From Duganella zoogloeoides (lineage in GTDB: Bacteria; Pseudomonadota; Gammaproteobacteria; Burkholderiales; Burkholderiaceae_D), in assembly GCF_034479515.1 (NCBI RefSeq), contig NZ_CP140152.1, forward strand, positions 3,224,001 to 3,288,000: a stretch of 64,000 nt of DNA, written 5' to 3'. The translations under genes were made by a program, and so were the position numbers. Below are positions 55,426-64,000 of this stretch, piece after piece (the stretch's first letter is position 1; each line of letters begins with the position of its first letter). The notes below the pieces were generated by a model. It had not been told where the DNA came from. It saw only the letters and a program-made list of their open reading frames with translations, and ran no database searches.

Positions 55426-55916
55426 GCGGGCAGCGCGAACAGGCACTGGCGGTTGGCGCGGGTAAGGTACTGCTTGACCGAGCTGGCGGACACCTGCAGG
55501 CGCTGCGCGATCTGGTCGTAGGTCAGGCCCTCGAACTGGGCCAGCAGGAAGGCTTCGCGCACCGGCGCCGGCAAACCGTCGAGCGCGCGGTCGATCTGTT
55601 GCAGCGCTTCGAGCGCCAGCAAGCGTTCTTCGGGAGATGGCGCCAGCGCTTCGGGCAGCGCCGCCAGGGCTTCGAGATAGGCTGCCTCCAGCACGTGGCG
55701 GCGGTGGCGATGCGCCAGCAGGCGCTGCGCGATCGTCGCCAGGAAGGGGCGCGGCTCGCGGATGTCGGCGGCCTGCCCCGCCTTGATCACGCTGACAAAG
55801 GCATCGTGGGCCAGGTCGGCCGCCTCGCTGCGGTTGTCGAGACGCCGGTTGATCCAGCCGCGCAGCCAGGCGTGGTGATCGAGATACAGCGCTTCGACAG
55901 GGTTGACACCGGGCAT
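55422..55916 (-). CDS. fecI: FecI-type ECF sigma factor
   Basis: 164 residues. Region 2: YLDHHAWLRGWINRRLDNRS, AADLAHDAFVSVI, REPRPFLATIAQRLLAHRHR. Region 4: ALDGLPAPVREAFLLAQFEG, LTYDQIAQRLQVSASSVKQY. Shorter N-terminus than many ECF factors, normal for the FecI group. It should transcribe the receptor gene when FecR signals. Upstream: a near-consensus promoter at 55922-55949 and an overlapping Fur-like box, with almost no room for a leader. Confidence 0.93.
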   Translation of the reverse strand: MPGVNPVEALYLDHHAWLRGWINRRLDNRSEAADLAHDAFVSVIKAGQAADIREPRPFLATIAQRLLAHRHRRHVLEAAYLEALAALPEALAPSPEERLLALEALQQIDRALDGLPAPVREAFLLAQFEGLTYDQIAQRLQVSASSVKQYLTRANRQCLFALPA

Positions 55917-55921
55917 ACCAG

Positions 55922-55949
55922 ATTATATGTGAATGAGAATTATTCCCAA
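55922..55949 (-). promoter_or_regulatory. fecI promoter giving a leaderless or near-leaderless mRNA
   Basis: Minus strand TTGGGA (55944-55949), 16-bp spacer, TATAAT (55922-55927). The usual start point would fall at or within one base of the fecI ATG (55916). Confidence 0.55.
55929..55947. promoter_or_regulatory. Fur-like operator upstream of fecI
   Basis: GTGAATGAGAATTATTCCC matches 13 of 19 bases of the Fur consensus and keeps the central AATGANAAT-ATT core. It covers the spacer and -35 of the promoter, so iron-bound Fur would block transcription. Confidence 0.6.
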
Positions 55950-55977
55950 TAATAATCCATGTCGCCCGGTTTGTCGA

Positions 55978-57027
55978 TCAGTGACTGGCGGCGGCGCGCG
56001 CCTCGGCCAGCCAGCCGTCGAATTGCTGCTGATGGAACTTGATCCAGCCGGCCGCATGGCGGGCAATGTCGGCCTGGGTATTTTCGCCGGTGCGCATGCG
56101 TTCGTTCTGGGCGTTGATGTCGGCGATCGGCAAACGCATCACTTCGAACAATTTGAGTGCGGCTGGATTTTTGCCGGCCCAGGCGCGGTTGACCACGATG
56201 CGCGTGGTGTTGACCGCGAAACCGTAGTCGCTGCCGTCGTCCATGCGGGTATTGGTCTTGTCCGGGTTGGACGAGAACGGTACCTGCAACCACACCACGT
56301 CCTTGCCCGGCACCAGCACGCCGCTGACCCAGTACGGCGTCCAGGTGTAGTACAGGATCGACTCGCCGCGCTGGTAGCGGCCGATGGTGTCGGCGATCAG
56401 CGCCGAGTAGCTGCCCTGCACGTGCTGCACGGTTTCGCGCAGCTTGTAGGCGTCCATGTGGTTTTCGATCATCGCCTCGCAGCCCCAGCCCGGATTGCAG
56501 CCGGTGAGATCGGCCTTGCCGTCGCCGTCATGGTCGAACAGCTTGGCCAGGGTGGGATCGCGCAGCTGGTCGATATTGGTGATGTTGTACTTGTCGGCCG
56601 TGGCCTTGTCGATCAGGTATCCCTGGGCGGCAGGACCGGCGTACTGGCCCACGCGCATCAGCTTGGCATCGCCGCCGGCATTGTCGTAGTAGTCCTTGTG
56701 CAGCGGGTCCCAGTGCACGGCCAGGAAGGTGGCGTCGCCGTTGGCGATGGCGATGTGCGCGGTCGGATATTCGACTTCCTTGATCGGCTGCATTTCGTAG
56801 CCAAGTTTTTCGAGCGCCCGCTCGACCAGCATGGTCTGGAAGGTTTCTTCCGCAATCGAGCTTTGCAGCGCCTGCACCTTGATGCCCTTGCCGGGCAGGT
56901 CGGTGGCAGGCGTTTGCGCCATGGCCAGGCTGGTGCCCAGCACCATGGCGGCAATGCCCAGGAACGAGAGCCATTGGAACTTGCGTTGCGATTTGCGGGT
57001 TTCTTTGAACTGTGCGACTTGATTCAT
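55978..57027 (-). CDS. proX: Glycine betaine/proline ABC transporter, substrate-binding protein
   Basis: 349 residues. A basic N-terminus ([12 protein letters not shown]) and one hydrophobic segment ending at SLAMAQ direct export. The mature part follows Pro[59 protein letters not shown] and [20 protein letters not shown], with Trp and Tyr residues that form the aromatic cage for the quaternary ammonium in known structures. Cys pair GCNPGWGC as in E. coli ProX. Third gene of the operon after proV and proW. Confidence 0.94.
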   Translation of the reverse strand: MNQVAQFKETRKSQRKFQWLSFLGIAAMVLGTSLAMAQTPATDLPGKGIKVQALQSSIAEETFQTMLVERALEKLGYEMQPIKEVEYPTAHIAIANGDATFLAVHWDPLHKDYYDNAGGDAKLMRVGQYAGPAAQGYLIDKATADKYNITNIDQLRDPTLAKLFDHDGDGKADLTGCNPGWGCEAMIENHMDAYKLRETVQHVQGSYSALIADTIGRYQRGESILYYTWTPYWVSGVLVPGKDVVWLQVPFSSNPDKTNTRMDDGSDYGFAVNTTRIVVNRAWAGKNPAALKLFEVMRLPIADINAQNERMRTGENTQADIARHAAGWIKFHQQQFDGWLAEARAAASH

Positions 57028-57039
57028 GGAGTTCCTTTC

Positions 57040-58176
57040 TTATTGTGTGGCCAGCTGCGCTGGCGCTGCATCCTGGGTCGGCGCCGGCGTTGGCGCCGGA
57101 TCGCGGCGCACCAGGCGCATCACCAGGCCGGCCGGGCCGGTCTGGTACCAGTGGCGCACGCCGCGGCGCGGCTGGCCCATCGCCTGGGTCAGGCGGTCGA
57201 GCGTAATGGCCAGCAGCACGATGCCCAGGCCACCGACGGTAGCGAGGCCCATATCGAGGCGGCCGATGCCGCGCAATACCATCTGGCCCAGGCCACCTAC
57301 CGCGATCATCGAGGCGATCACCACCATCGACAGCGACAGCATCAGCGACTGGTTGATACCGGCCATGATCGACGGCATCGCCAGCGGGAACTGCACGCGG
57401 GTGAGCAGCTGCCATGGCGAAGCGCCGTAGGCGCGCGCCGCTTCAATCAGGTCGGGACGCACCTGGCGGATACCGAGGTTGGTCAGGCGCACCAGCGGCG
57501 GCAAGGCGAAGATGATGGTGACGATGACGCCGGGAGCGTTACCGATACCGAACAACATCACCACCGGCACCAGGTAGACGAAAGCTGGCGTGGTCTGCAT
57601 CGCGTCCAGTAAAGGACGCAGCAGGTTCTGCGCGCGGTCGCTGCTGGCCAGGAATATCCCCAGCGGTAAGCCGATCAATAGGCAGAACGCCAATGAGGTC
57701 AGCACCAGCGACAGGGTAATCATCGCCTCGGGCCAGATGCCCAGCATCGACACGACCAGCAGCGCCAGCACGGTGCCAATCGCCAGCGCGCGGCTGGTGA
57801 ACTGCCAGGCCAGCACGCCCACAATGGCGATCACCGCCAGCGCCGGCGCGGCCAGCAGCACGTCGCTGACACCGGTCAGGGTCGCGTCGATTGGCGCGCG
57901 CACGGCCTGGAAGAACGGCCGGAAGTTGGCGACCACCCAGCCCAGGCCCTGGTTGATCCAGGACTCGAGCGGCAGCGAGCCGTCGAAGATTTGCGACACG
58001 TGGAAGCCGGTGGCGTGCGCCGGTTCCGCAGCTGGCCCGGCAGCGTCAAGCCACGAGGTATCGGTCGGTGGCTGCGGCAGCCACGGGTTGACCTGCGCGG
58101 CCTGCTCTACTGCCGGCTGTGCGGTGTGAGCTGCATCGGCGGCGACCGCGGTATGTGCGAGGTTATCTGCTTTCAT
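57040..58176 (-). CDS. proW: Glycine betaine/proline ABC transporter, permease
   Basis: 378 residues. A long polar N-terminus of about 95 residues (rich in Ala and Pro, as in ProW) precedes six or seven membrane helices ([40 protein letters not shown]). The ABC permease loop [25 protein letters not shown] is at about residue 260, then [20 protein letters not shown]. It forms the membrane channel with ProV. The start overlaps proV's stop by ATGA. An extra C-terminal tail of about 50 residues is Pro/Ala-rich. Confidence 0.94.
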   Translation of the reverse strand: MKADNLAHTAVAADAAHTAQPAVEQAAQVNPWLPQPPTDTSWLDAAGPAAEPAHATGFHVSQIFDGSLPLESWINQGLGWVVANFRPFFQAVRAPIDATLTGVSDVLLAAPALAVIAIVGVLAWQFTSRALAIGTVLALLVVSMLGIWPEAMITLSLVLTSLAFCLLIGLPLGIFLASSDRAQNLLRPLLDAMQTTPAFVYLVPVVMLFGIGNAPGVIVTIIFALPPLVRLTNLGIRQVRPDLIEAARAYGASPWQLLTRVQFPLAMPSIMAGINQSLMLSLSMVVIASMIAVGGLGQMVLRGIGRLDMGLATVGGLGIVLLAITLDRLTQAMGQPRRGVRHWYQTGPAGLVMRLVRRDPAPTPAPTQDAAPAQLATQ

Positions 58177-59408
58177 GCTTGTCCTTTCTGTGCTTGTGGT
58201 TCTGCAATCGGTGGCGTGTCGCGGTCGAGAAACTTCAGCAAGGTGGTCTTGCTGATGGCGCCGCGGAAGTTGCCATCGTTGGCGACCACGGGAACGGCAT
58301 ACGGCAGCTGCGCCACCTGGCCGAACAGGCCGGCCACCGGTTCATCGGCATCGATGGTCGGCACGTCGGGCAGGTAGGCATGGGCCAGGCCGAGCGGGCC
58401 GACATGGCCGTCGAGCGCGGTGCGCAGCGAGTCGGCCGATACCACGCCCAGGTATTTTTTCTGCGGGCTGACCACGTAGGCGTAGGCGCGGTCCTGCTCT
58501 TCCAGCATCGACAGCGCGGCGCGCGAGCCGCGCGTGGGTGATTCCGACACCACGATCTGGCTCTTGCGGGCAATGTCGCCGGCCTTGAACACGGCCGCCG
58601 CATCGACGCCGCGCACGAAGTTGCGCACGTAATCGTTGGCGGGCTTGCGCAGGATTTCCTCGGGCGTGCCTACCTGCACCACGTGGCCGTCCTTCATGAT
58701 GGCCACGCGGTCGCCGATGCGCATCGCTTCATCGAGATCGTGCGAAATGAAGACGATGGTGCGGCGCTTGATCTGCTGCAGGCGCAGCAGTTCCGACTGC
58801 ATCTCGGTGCGCATGATCGGATCGAGCGCGGAAAACGCTTCGTCCATCAGCAGGATCGACGGATCGCACGCGAGTGCACGGGCCAGGCCCACGCGCTGCT
58901 GCATGCCGCCCGACAGCTCGTCCGGGTAGCTGGCGCCGTAGCCGGCCAGGCCGACCTGTTCGAGCGCCTGCAGGGAAGCGGCATTGCGCTCGTCCTTCGG
59001 AATGCCGGCCAGCTCCATGCCGAAGCCGGTATTTTCCAGCACCGTGATCTGCGGCAGCAGCGCAAACGACTGGAATACCATGCTGATATCCTTGCGCCGC
59101 AGCGCGCGCAGCTCCTTGTCGGGCAGCGTGTTGATGTCGTTGCCGTCGATCAATATGCGGCCGTCGGTGGGCTCTATCAGGCGATTGAGCATGCGCACCA
59201 GCGTCGATTTGCCGGAGCCGGACAGGCCCATGATGACGAAAATCTCGCCGGCTTCGATGGTAAAGGTGGCGTCGAATACGCCAATCGTGCATTCGGTTTG
59301 GGCCAGGATGTCCTGCTTGCTGGCGCCCTGGCGGACCAGGGCCAGTGCTGCGTCGGGCTGGTCGCCGAAGACCTTGAATACATGATCGATAATAATTTGT
59401 TTAGCCAC
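58173..59408 (-). CDS. proV: Glycine betaine/proline ABC transporter, ATPase
   Basis: 411 residues from a GTG behind AGGGAG; the frame continues upstream, but the conserved start is [18 protein letters not shown] domain: Walker [14 protein letters not shown]-loop [11 protein letters not shown], signature [15 protein letters not shown], Walker [14 protein letters not shown] and H-loop [10 protein letters not shown]. The C-terminal 130 residues carry two CBS domains ([40 protein letters not shown]), which sense ionic strength in OpuA-type transporters. It powers uptake of osmoprotectants. First gene of proVWX, with a promoter about 280 bp upstream. Confidence 0.95.
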   Translation of the reverse strand: MAKQIIIDHVFKVFGDQPDAALALVRQGASKQDILAQTECTIGVFDATFTIEAGEIFVIMGLSGSGKSTLVRMLNRLIEPTDGRILIDGNDINTLPDKELRALRRKDISMVFQSFALLPQITVLENTGFGMELAGIPKDERNAASLQALEQVGLAGYGASYPDELSGGMQQRVGLARALACDPSILLMDEAFSALDPIMRTEMQSELLRLQQIKRRTIVFISHDLDEAMRIGDRVAIMKDGHVVQVGTPEEILRKPANDYVRNFVRGVDAAAVFKAGDIARKSQIVVSESPTRGSRAALSMLEEQDRAYAYVVSPQKKYLGVVSADSLRTALDGHVGPLGLAHAYLPDVPTIDADEPVAGLFGQVAQLPYAVPVVANDGNFRGAISKTTLLKFLDRDTPPIAEPQAQKGQA

Positions 59409-59905
59409 GTCGTGGTTCTCCCTCGATGAAACGAATGGATGAAACGCTGCAAGCCATACGGCTGCGGCGGCGTATATGTTGCGATAGTGCGAATTCGAAG
59501 CGAATTCCGTCGGCGATGTCGCGGCGCAAGGCGCACGCAAGCAAGTGACGTGTAGGGGGCGGACGCCGTTGCGGCATGGCGCCGGTTAGTCCTGATACGG
59601 GCGGAGGGCCCATGGTTGCGTTTCACGCTTGAGGTGAAATGCAGTGTGTAGCGGAAGGTGCTACCTGTTACAGCTGTTGTAAATATGCATCAATTATAGC
59701 AAGAAAAAGTGCGCTTGTCCAATAGCTTTCCGGCTCGAAACGTGCTAGCAATGTTAGTCAGCGCACATACCTCGCCACAAACATGAGACTGGTTTAACGT
59801 TTTGGTAGCGATGAAAAGATTGCTTTCAGTATCAAAACGGCAAATTTATCAACGCCGTGCGATGTCAGGATATCATCGCGCCATCGCTGTCACTTCCATG
59901 CCACC
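59409..59905. other. 497-bp intergenic region between divergent proV and response regulator genes
   Basis: No credible coding region. It holds the proV promoter at 59693-59722 and a long proV leader of about 280 nt with high GC in its first part and AT-rich sequence nearest the promoter. No clear promoter was found for the plus-strand response regulator. Confidence 0.7.
59693..59722 (-). promoter_or_regulatory. proV promoter
   Basis: Minus strand TTGGAC (59717-59722), 18-bp spacer, perfect TATAAT (59693-59698). The start point would be near 59686. Confidence 0.65.
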
Positions 59906-60607
59906 ATGCGCCACGCTGCCCTGTCCATCCTGGTCGTCGAAGACCACCCGACCATCGCGCGCCAGATCGTGGCATTTCTCGACGGGCTGGCGTGGCAGGC
60001 CGACCACGCCGCCACCGGCGCGCTGGCCATCGACCTGGCGACCAGTAACATCTATGACGTGGTCCTGCTCGACCTCAACCTGCCCGACATCGATGGCCTG
60101 GGAGTATGCCGCGCCATCAAGGCGCGGGCGGCGCGCAATGTGCCGGTGCTGATGCTCACCGCGCGCGACGCGTTCGAGGACAAGGCGCGCGGCTTTCACG
60201 GCGGCGCCGACGATTACCTGACAAAACCGTTCGACCTGCGCGAACTGGCGCTGCGCTGCGAAGCGCTGGCCCGCCGCAACGCGTTGCACCGCGACCAGCA
60301 AACCACGATCGGCCCGCTCACGCTGCACCTGCGCGAGCGGCGCGCGCTGTGCCACGGCGCGCCGGTGGCGCTCACGCAAACCGGCTTCCGCGTACTGTCC
60401 CTGTTATGCGACGCTTACCCGCATGCGGTGGGCCGCTCGACGCTGATCCACGCGCTGTGGGGCGACGATCCGCCGGACAGCGACGCGCTGAAATCGCACC
60501 TGTACGCGCTGCGCAAGCAACTCGACCTGGCCGGCGCGCCGGACCTGATCGTCACGATTCCGCAACTCGGTTACCGCCTGGCATTGGCAAGCGGCGACCA
60601 TGTTTAG
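59906..60607 (+). CDS. OmpR-family response regulator
   Basis: 233 residues. Receiver (1-120) with Asp56 in VVLLDLNLPDIDGLGVC, acidic pair VEDHP and Lys in YLTKPFDLREL. The C-terminal winged helix (about 135-228) matches OmpR/PhoB: LTQTGFRVLSLLCDAYPHAV, RSTLIHALWGDDPP, LKSHLYALRKQLDLAGAPDL and TIPQLGYRLAL. Overlaps the start of the histidine kinase gene by 8 bp. Target genes unknown. Confidence 0.93.
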   Translation: MRHAALSILVVEDHPTIARQIVAFLDGLAWQADHAATGALAIDLATSNIYDVVLLDLNLPDIDGLGVCRAIKARAARNVPVLMLTARDAFEDKARGFHGGADDYLTKPFDLRELALRCEALARRNALHRDQQTTIGPLTLHLRERRALCHGAPVALTQTGFRVLSLLCDAYPHAVGRSTLIHALWGDDPPDSDALKSHLYALRKQLDLAGAPDLIVTIPQLGYRLALASGDHV

Positions 60608-61886
60608 GTCGATCCGCCACGGCCTGTTTGCCGCGCTGGCCGGCTTCACGGTGCTGATCTGCGTGGGCTACACGGGACTGGCGCTGGTGATTTCCTACGT
60701 CACCGAGGACATGCTGGTCGATCGCCTGCTGGCGCGCGAGGCCGACGGCATCACCGTGCACTTCCGCCAGCATGGCGAAGTCAAGCCGCCGGATTTGACG
60801 CTCATCCGCGTCTATCGCAGCGTGGCGGATTTGCCGCCCGAGGTGGAAGGCGCAGTGACGGCCGGGTTCCAGCGCGCCGAAATATCCACCGACACCGGTC
60901 CCCACTACCACCTGCGCACGCTGGATCTGCGCACGCCCGGCGGTGGGCAACGGCTGTACCTGGTGGCCGATGTCGGTCCGCTGCTGGTGGTGGCCAAGCT
61001 GTTCCAGGAAGTGGGCGGCTTGCTCACCACCGTGGCGCTCGGATTGCTGGCGCTGGCGCTGCTGCTGGCCTACCTGCTGTCACGCAGGCTGGTGGCGCCG
61101 TTGCAGGTGCTGGCGCAGGAGGTGCGCGCCGCATCGGTAGCAGCGCCAGGTAAGGCGGTCCGGTTCAGCGCCAGCGGCCGGCGCGACGAAATCGGCTACC
61201 TGGCCGACAGGCTGGGCGCCACCATCGGCGACCTGCACGCGGCGCTGCAACGCGAAACCGATTTTACGCGCGACGTGGGGCACGAATTGCGCACGCCGCT
61301 GACCGTGATGCAGAACGCGCTGTCGCGCAGCGGTGGTGCCGGTGCCGGTGCGTTCGCCGGTGGTAACGCTGGCGTCGGGGCTGCGGCTGGCGCCAGCGCT
61401 GCAATTGGCAGCGCCGACGCGGAACAGTTACGCGAAGGAGTATCGGAAATGCGCGCTACTGTTGACGTGCTGTTCGCGCTGGCGCGCGCAGAACACATCG
61501 CTGCCGAGACCTTCGATCTGCGCGCCCTGAGCGAAGAGCGGTTGCTGCGCCTGGTCGAGGACGAGGGCTGGGACACAGCTGGCCTGGTGCTGGCACTGCC
61601 GGAACGGCTGCCAGCAACAGGCAACCGCCACCTGTGCGGCCTTCTGCTCGACAACTGCCTGCGCAACGCCGTCTTCCACGGCGGCGCCGGCTGCCGCCTG
61701 CAACTGGCGTTCGCGGACGGCACGCTCGCCATCGTCAACACGGTGGCGCCGCAACAACCGGCATCCACGCACGGTTTCCGCCACGGCCAGCACCTGCTGC
61801 TGCGCATTGCGGCGGCGATGCGGTGGCAGATCGCTTTCGACGCGGTGGAAGACGGCTACCGCGTGACCATCACGCCAACCATTTAA
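60600..61886 (+). CDS. Sensor histidine kinase with degenerate ATPase domain
   Basis: 428 residues. Two membrane helices (about 8-30 and 140-160, LLTTVALGLLALALLLAYLL) enclose a periplasmic sensor domain of about 105 residues. HAMP-like linker (SRRLVAPLQVLAQEVRAASV), then His228 in TRDVGHELRTPLTVMQNALS. An Ala/Gly low-complexity insertion (GGAGAGAFAGGNAGVGAAAG) lies at about 246-275 inside the dimerisation domain. The ATPase has an N-box (LLLDNCLRNAVFHG), but the DxGxG ATP-lid motif is not visible: NTVAPQQPASTHGFRHGQHL is found instead. Likely weak or unusual kinase. Encoded with the response regulator. Confidence 0.88.
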   Translation: MFRSIRHGLFAALAGFTVLICVGYTGLALVISYVTEDMLVDRLLAREADGITVHFRQHGEVKPPDLTLIRVYRSVADLPPEVEGAVTAGFQRAEISTDTGPHYHLRTLDLRTPGGGQRLYLVADVGPLLVVAKLFQEVGGLLTTVALGLLALALLLAYLLSRRLVAPLQVLAQEVRAASVAAPGKAVRFSASGRRDEIGYLADRLGATIGDLHAALQRETDFTRDVGHELRTPLTVMQNALSRSGGAGAGAFAGGNAGVGAAAGASAAIGSADAEQLREGVSEMRATVDVLFALARAEHIAAETFDLRALSEERLLRLVEDEGWDTAGLVLALPERLPATGNRHLCGLLLDNCLRNAVFHGGAGCRLQLAFADGTLAIVNTVAPQQPASTHGFRHGQHLLLRIAAAMRWQIAFDAVEDGYRVTITPTI

Positions 61887-61963
61887 AAAATACGGAAAAT
61901 TTCACCGGCATTTCACCAGCGCCCCTGCATGCTGCGACCTCCACCCAACAGCCGGAGTCGCAC

Positions 61964-62830
61964 ATGAAAATTCTCGTCAGCCTGTTGCTGATCGCCTGCA
62001 CCACCGTCCCCGCCGCCGCGCTGGCCCAGGTCAAGTCGCTGGTGCACAAGGACGAAAAGCGCCGCTACCTGGTTTACACGCCGCCATCGTACGACCGGCA
62101 GCCGCAAAAATCCTACCCGGTCGTGTTCAATTTCCACGGCAGCGGCATGACCATGGCCGAGCAGATGCTGTACACGCAGATGAACCGCGCCGCCGACCGC
62201 CACCAGTTCATCGTGGTGTATCCGGCAGGCGTCAAGCAGGACTGGAACGTGGGCTTCGGCATGTCGTACCTGGACGGTCCCGACGATATCGGCTATACGC
62301 AGGCGCTGCTGGCAAAGCTCAAGCAGGACTACCGCGTCGATGACCGGCGCGTGTACGCCACCGGCCTGTCGCGCGGCGGCTTCTTCGCCCTGCGCATCGC
62401 CGCCGAACTGCCGCAACTGTTCGCGGCTGTCGCCTCGGTCGGTGCGCCGATGCCCGAACCGGTCATTGCCCATCACACCGGCAAAGGAAAAATAGGCGTA
62501 CTGCAGCTGCACGGCACTGCCGACCAGGTGGTGGCCTACGCCGGCAAGCCGGCCGGCTACCTGTCAGCCGAGGCGACCTACACCTACTGGCTCGAGCGCA
62601 ACGGCATCGCCGCAGGCACCGCCACACCGGTCGAGATCGGCGCCGACGTCAGCTGGCAAGAACAGAGCAATGGCCACCAGCGCGTCGCCCTGGCCACGAT
62701 CCGCGACGGCGGCCACACCTGGCCCGGCGCCGATCCCTTCAACATCGGCCTGCCAATCGGCAAAACCACCACCACCGTCGACGCCAACGAAACCATCTGG
62801 CAATTCTTCACCCACCACCACCACCGCTAA
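61964..62830 (+). CDS. Secreted PHB-depolymerase-family esterase
   Basis: 288 residues from MKILVSLLLIA, with signal peptide ending near AALAQ. An alpha/beta hydrolase of the LpqC/feruloyl-esterase-like group: oxyanion segment PVVFNFHGSGMTMAEQM, nucleophile elbow TGLSRGGFFALRIAAELPQL with Ser in GLSRG, Asp in LHGTADQVVAYAGK, and His in RDGGHTWPGADPF. The substrate could be an ester of plant or polyester origin; not known. Last residues are a His-rich THHHHR tail. It follows the histidine kinase by 77 bp. The earlier in-frame open region is kinase shadow. Confidence 0.88.
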   Translation: MKILVSLLLIACTTVPAAALAQVKSLVHKDEKRRYLVYTPPSYDRQPQKSYPVVFNFHGSGMTMAEQMLYTQMNRAADRHQFIVVYPAGVKQDWNVGFGMSYLDGPDDIGYTQALLAKLKQDYRVDDRRVYATGLSRGGFFALRIAAELPQLFAAVASVGAPMPEPVIAHHTGKGKIGVLQLHGTADQVVAYAGKPAGYLSAEATYTYWLERNGIAAGTATPVEIGADVSWQEQSNGHQRVALATIRDGGHTWPGADPFNIGLPIGKTTTTVDANETIWQFFTHHHHR

Positions 62831-62935
62831 CTTCGGGGTCAGTGCCGACATTCGGACATCGCGGAACTTTTTTGTTGAAGCTAACAACAACGGAAAAGTT
62901 CAAAAATGTCCGAATGTCGGCACTGACCCCTGAAG
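62831..62935. repeat. Long palindromic element
   Basis: Left arm 62831-62859 and right arm 62906-62935 are inverted repeats differing by one base (29-30 bp; core GTGCCGACATTCGGACAT). The inside (GAACTTTT...AAAAGTTC) pairs further, so the whole 105 bp can form one hairpin. It starts just after the esterase stop, so it may also serve as terminator. Confidence 0.85.
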
Positions 62936-62986
62936 TTCTCTGACCCCTGAAGTTCTGACCCCTGAAGTTCTGACCCCTGAAGTTGG
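62924..62986. repeat. Tandem 15-bp repeats flanking the palindrome
   Basis: Four copies of TGACCCCTGAAGTTC-like units starting at 62924, 62941, 62956 and 62971; the first is 17 bp, the others 15 bp. The unit is the end of the palindrome arm, so it arose by local duplication. Confidence 0.85.
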
Positions 62987-62987
62987 G

Positions 62988-63857
62988 TCAGGTGAGGGAG
63001 TACGGGACGCCGCGCGCCCAGTGGTTGGAGGACAGCGAGAACGTCAGCGCGCGCACCTGGTGGTACCAGCCGGCGGGAACGAACAGCATGTCGCCGGGGT
63101 TGACGATCACTTCGACGCAGTTGGCCTGGCGCGCCAGCGGGTAGCGGTCGTAATCGGGCGCTTCGGGGTCGAACGGGGAGCCGAACAGGATGGCGTTCGC
63201 TTCCTTCGGGTACAGGAATTCGTCATGGTGCGGCGGCGCCAGGTAGATGCGCTTGGTGCCCCAGATTTGCGCGAACACGTTATCGTCGTAGTCGCAGTGC
63301 AGCGGCGTCATGGTGCGCACGGGGCCGAGCCAGAAACGCGGCGGTCCCATTTTCTGGAAGTAGCCGGGCCAGTGGCACATGCTGTTCAATTCCCGCAGTT
63401 CGAGGTTGCCAACATAGGGCGGCAAATCGTCGGCGCCAGCCAGCGAGATATCGAGGTATTCGCGCATGGTCATGTCGCGCATCGGGCGGTCGGCGGCAAA
63501 GGCGTTGGCGATGTAGTCGCCCACGCGGGCGCGTACCGGCACGTCGCCATATTGTTCGCGCAGCTGCTCCGGCGTAAGGCGGCACAGCGGCCAGCGGTCC
63601 ACCACGCCCGTGATCAGGAATGGCAGCCCTTGCGCGGCACGGGCGCGGAAGGCCGCTGCGTCGAGATGGCCATAGCGCGGCACTTCCGTGATCGCGGGCA
63701 GATCGCGGCTCACGCGGCGGATGGCGTGGCGCATTTCATCGATCGACGGCACGCCGCGCACCTGGGCGTCTTTCAGCTCGCGCGCGTGCTTTCTGGCCAG
63801 TGCCTCTTCGGGCGTGTCGATGAATTTTCGGGGCGGCAGGCGTGATTCTCTGGACAT
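62988..63857 (-). CDS. Cupin_8 / JmjC-type Fe(II)-2-oxoglutarate oxygenase-like protein
   Basis: 289 residues from MSRESRLPP. Central and C-terminal JmjC-like double-stranded beta-helix: FLITGVVDRWPLCRLTPEQL, RVGDYIANAFA, RFWLGPVRTMTPLHCDYDDN with HxD, then WGTKRIYLAPPHH, VIVNPGDMLFVPAGWYHQVR with the second His, and FSLSSNHWARG. HxD...H is the iron triad, so hydroxylase activity is likely; the substrate is unknown. The stop codon lies in the last of the tandem repeats. The longer frame begins with TTG and is less likely. Confidence 0.87.
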   Translation of the reverse strand: MSRESRLPPRKFIDTPEEALARKHARELKDAQVRGVPSIDEMRHAIRRVSRDLPAITEVPRYGHLDAAAFRARAAQGLPFLITGVVDRWPLCRLTPEQLREQYGDVPVRARVGDYIANAFAADRPMRDMTMREYLDISLAGADDLPPYVGNLELRELNSMCHWPGYFQKMGPPRFWLGPVRTMTPLHCDYDDNVFAQIWGTKRIYLAPPHHDEFLYPKEANAILFGSPFDPEAPDYDRYPLARQANCVEVIVNPGDMLFVPAGWYHQVRALTFSLSSNHWARGVPYSLT

Positions 63858-63929
63858 GCTGGGCAATGGTTGTGAGGGCAATGAAACAAAAGGCGGTAGT
63901 ATACCGGTTCGTCACGCTCTCAACGATCC

Positions 63930-64000
63930 ATGATGCAAACCGGCGGCATGCGTATTTTTCGACTTTCCCTCGCAGCCGCGCTGCTGGCCGGCGGCGTGGC
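63930..64000 (+). CDS. Start of a secreted protein, 3' end outside the window
   Basis: The frame opens at two adjacent ATGs (63930 and 63933) and again at 63948, and is open to the window edge. From 63948 it reads MRIFRLSLAAALLAGGVA, a typical signal peptide: basic start and hydrophobic core. Nothing beyond is visible, so the product is unknown. Divergent from the cupin gene with 72 bp between. Confidence 0.55.
   Translation, partial: MMQTGGMRIFRLSLAAALLAGGV

Noticed and set aside
62924..62986. CRISPR array
   Set aside because: The 15-bp units are directly adjacent with no spacers.

Overview
The window looks like a chromosome segment of a high-GC betaproteobacterium of the Burkholderiales, most likely Oxalobacteraceae (Massilia/Duganella/Janthinobacterium type). 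The basis is the protein character and the gene order rpsB-tsf-pyrH-frr-uppS-cdsA-dxr-rseP-bamA-skp-lpxD-fabZ-lpxA-lpxB-rnhB. No rRNA, tRNA, insertion sequence or CRISPR array was seen.

Layout. 1-2051: a partial gene, a FlgO-type lipoprotein and a convergent sirtuin. 2236-8983: a clearly AT-richer accessory block of about a dozen small, mutually unrelated genes, all on the minus strand. Most are separated by diverged copies of a roughly 100-bp repeat (called R1-R11 here, plus a half copy at the left edge). Two of its genes are broken: a frameshifted acetyltransferase and a DUF4304 gene with an in-frame stop. No integrase or transposase lies in the window. The block resembles an integron cassette array or a polyimmunity locus but fits neither cleanly, and it is the strongest candidate for something undescribed. 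8980-10837: two secreted minus-strand proteins and an alpha/beta hydrolase that has lost its catalytic serine.

10967-14838: a translationally coupled unit of ECF sigma factor, anti-sigma factor, subtilase, TorF-like porin and a small conserved protein. The periplasmic part of the anti-sigma factor looks like a subtilase propeptide, suggesting protease-controlled sigma release. 14869-19027: small membrane and zinc-ribbon proteins, a lipoprotein with an ExbD-like domain, DUF4259, and an SPFH/NfeD pair. 19185-26474: ppsA with its divergent regulator ppsR, catalase HPII, and a receiver-EAL protein.

26496-42057: the long minus-strand core operon for RNA modification, RNase HII, lipid A, BamA/Skp, RseP, isoprenoid and phospholipid precursors, ribosome recycling, UMP kinase and translation. 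It has a recognisable rpsB promoter and leader, an rpsB-tsf hairpin and a tsf terminator. 42417-47472 on plus: map, glnD, an RsuA-family pseudouridine synthase and a YcgR-like PilZ protein. 47510-51851: a very large hybrid histidine kinase whose sensor is an NCS1-type transporter, coupled to a LuxR-type response regulator.

51921-55916: a TonB-dependent siderophore receptor with FecR and FecI; fecI has a Fur-like box over a promoter that would give a leaderless message. 55978-59408: a proVWX-like osmoprotectant ABC transporter with a near-consensus promoter and a long leader. 59906-64000: an OmpR-type response regulator and an unusual histidine kinase, a secreted PHB-depolymerase-like esterase, a large palindromic element with tandem repeats, a JmjC/cupin_8 protein and the start of a secreted protein that leaves the window.
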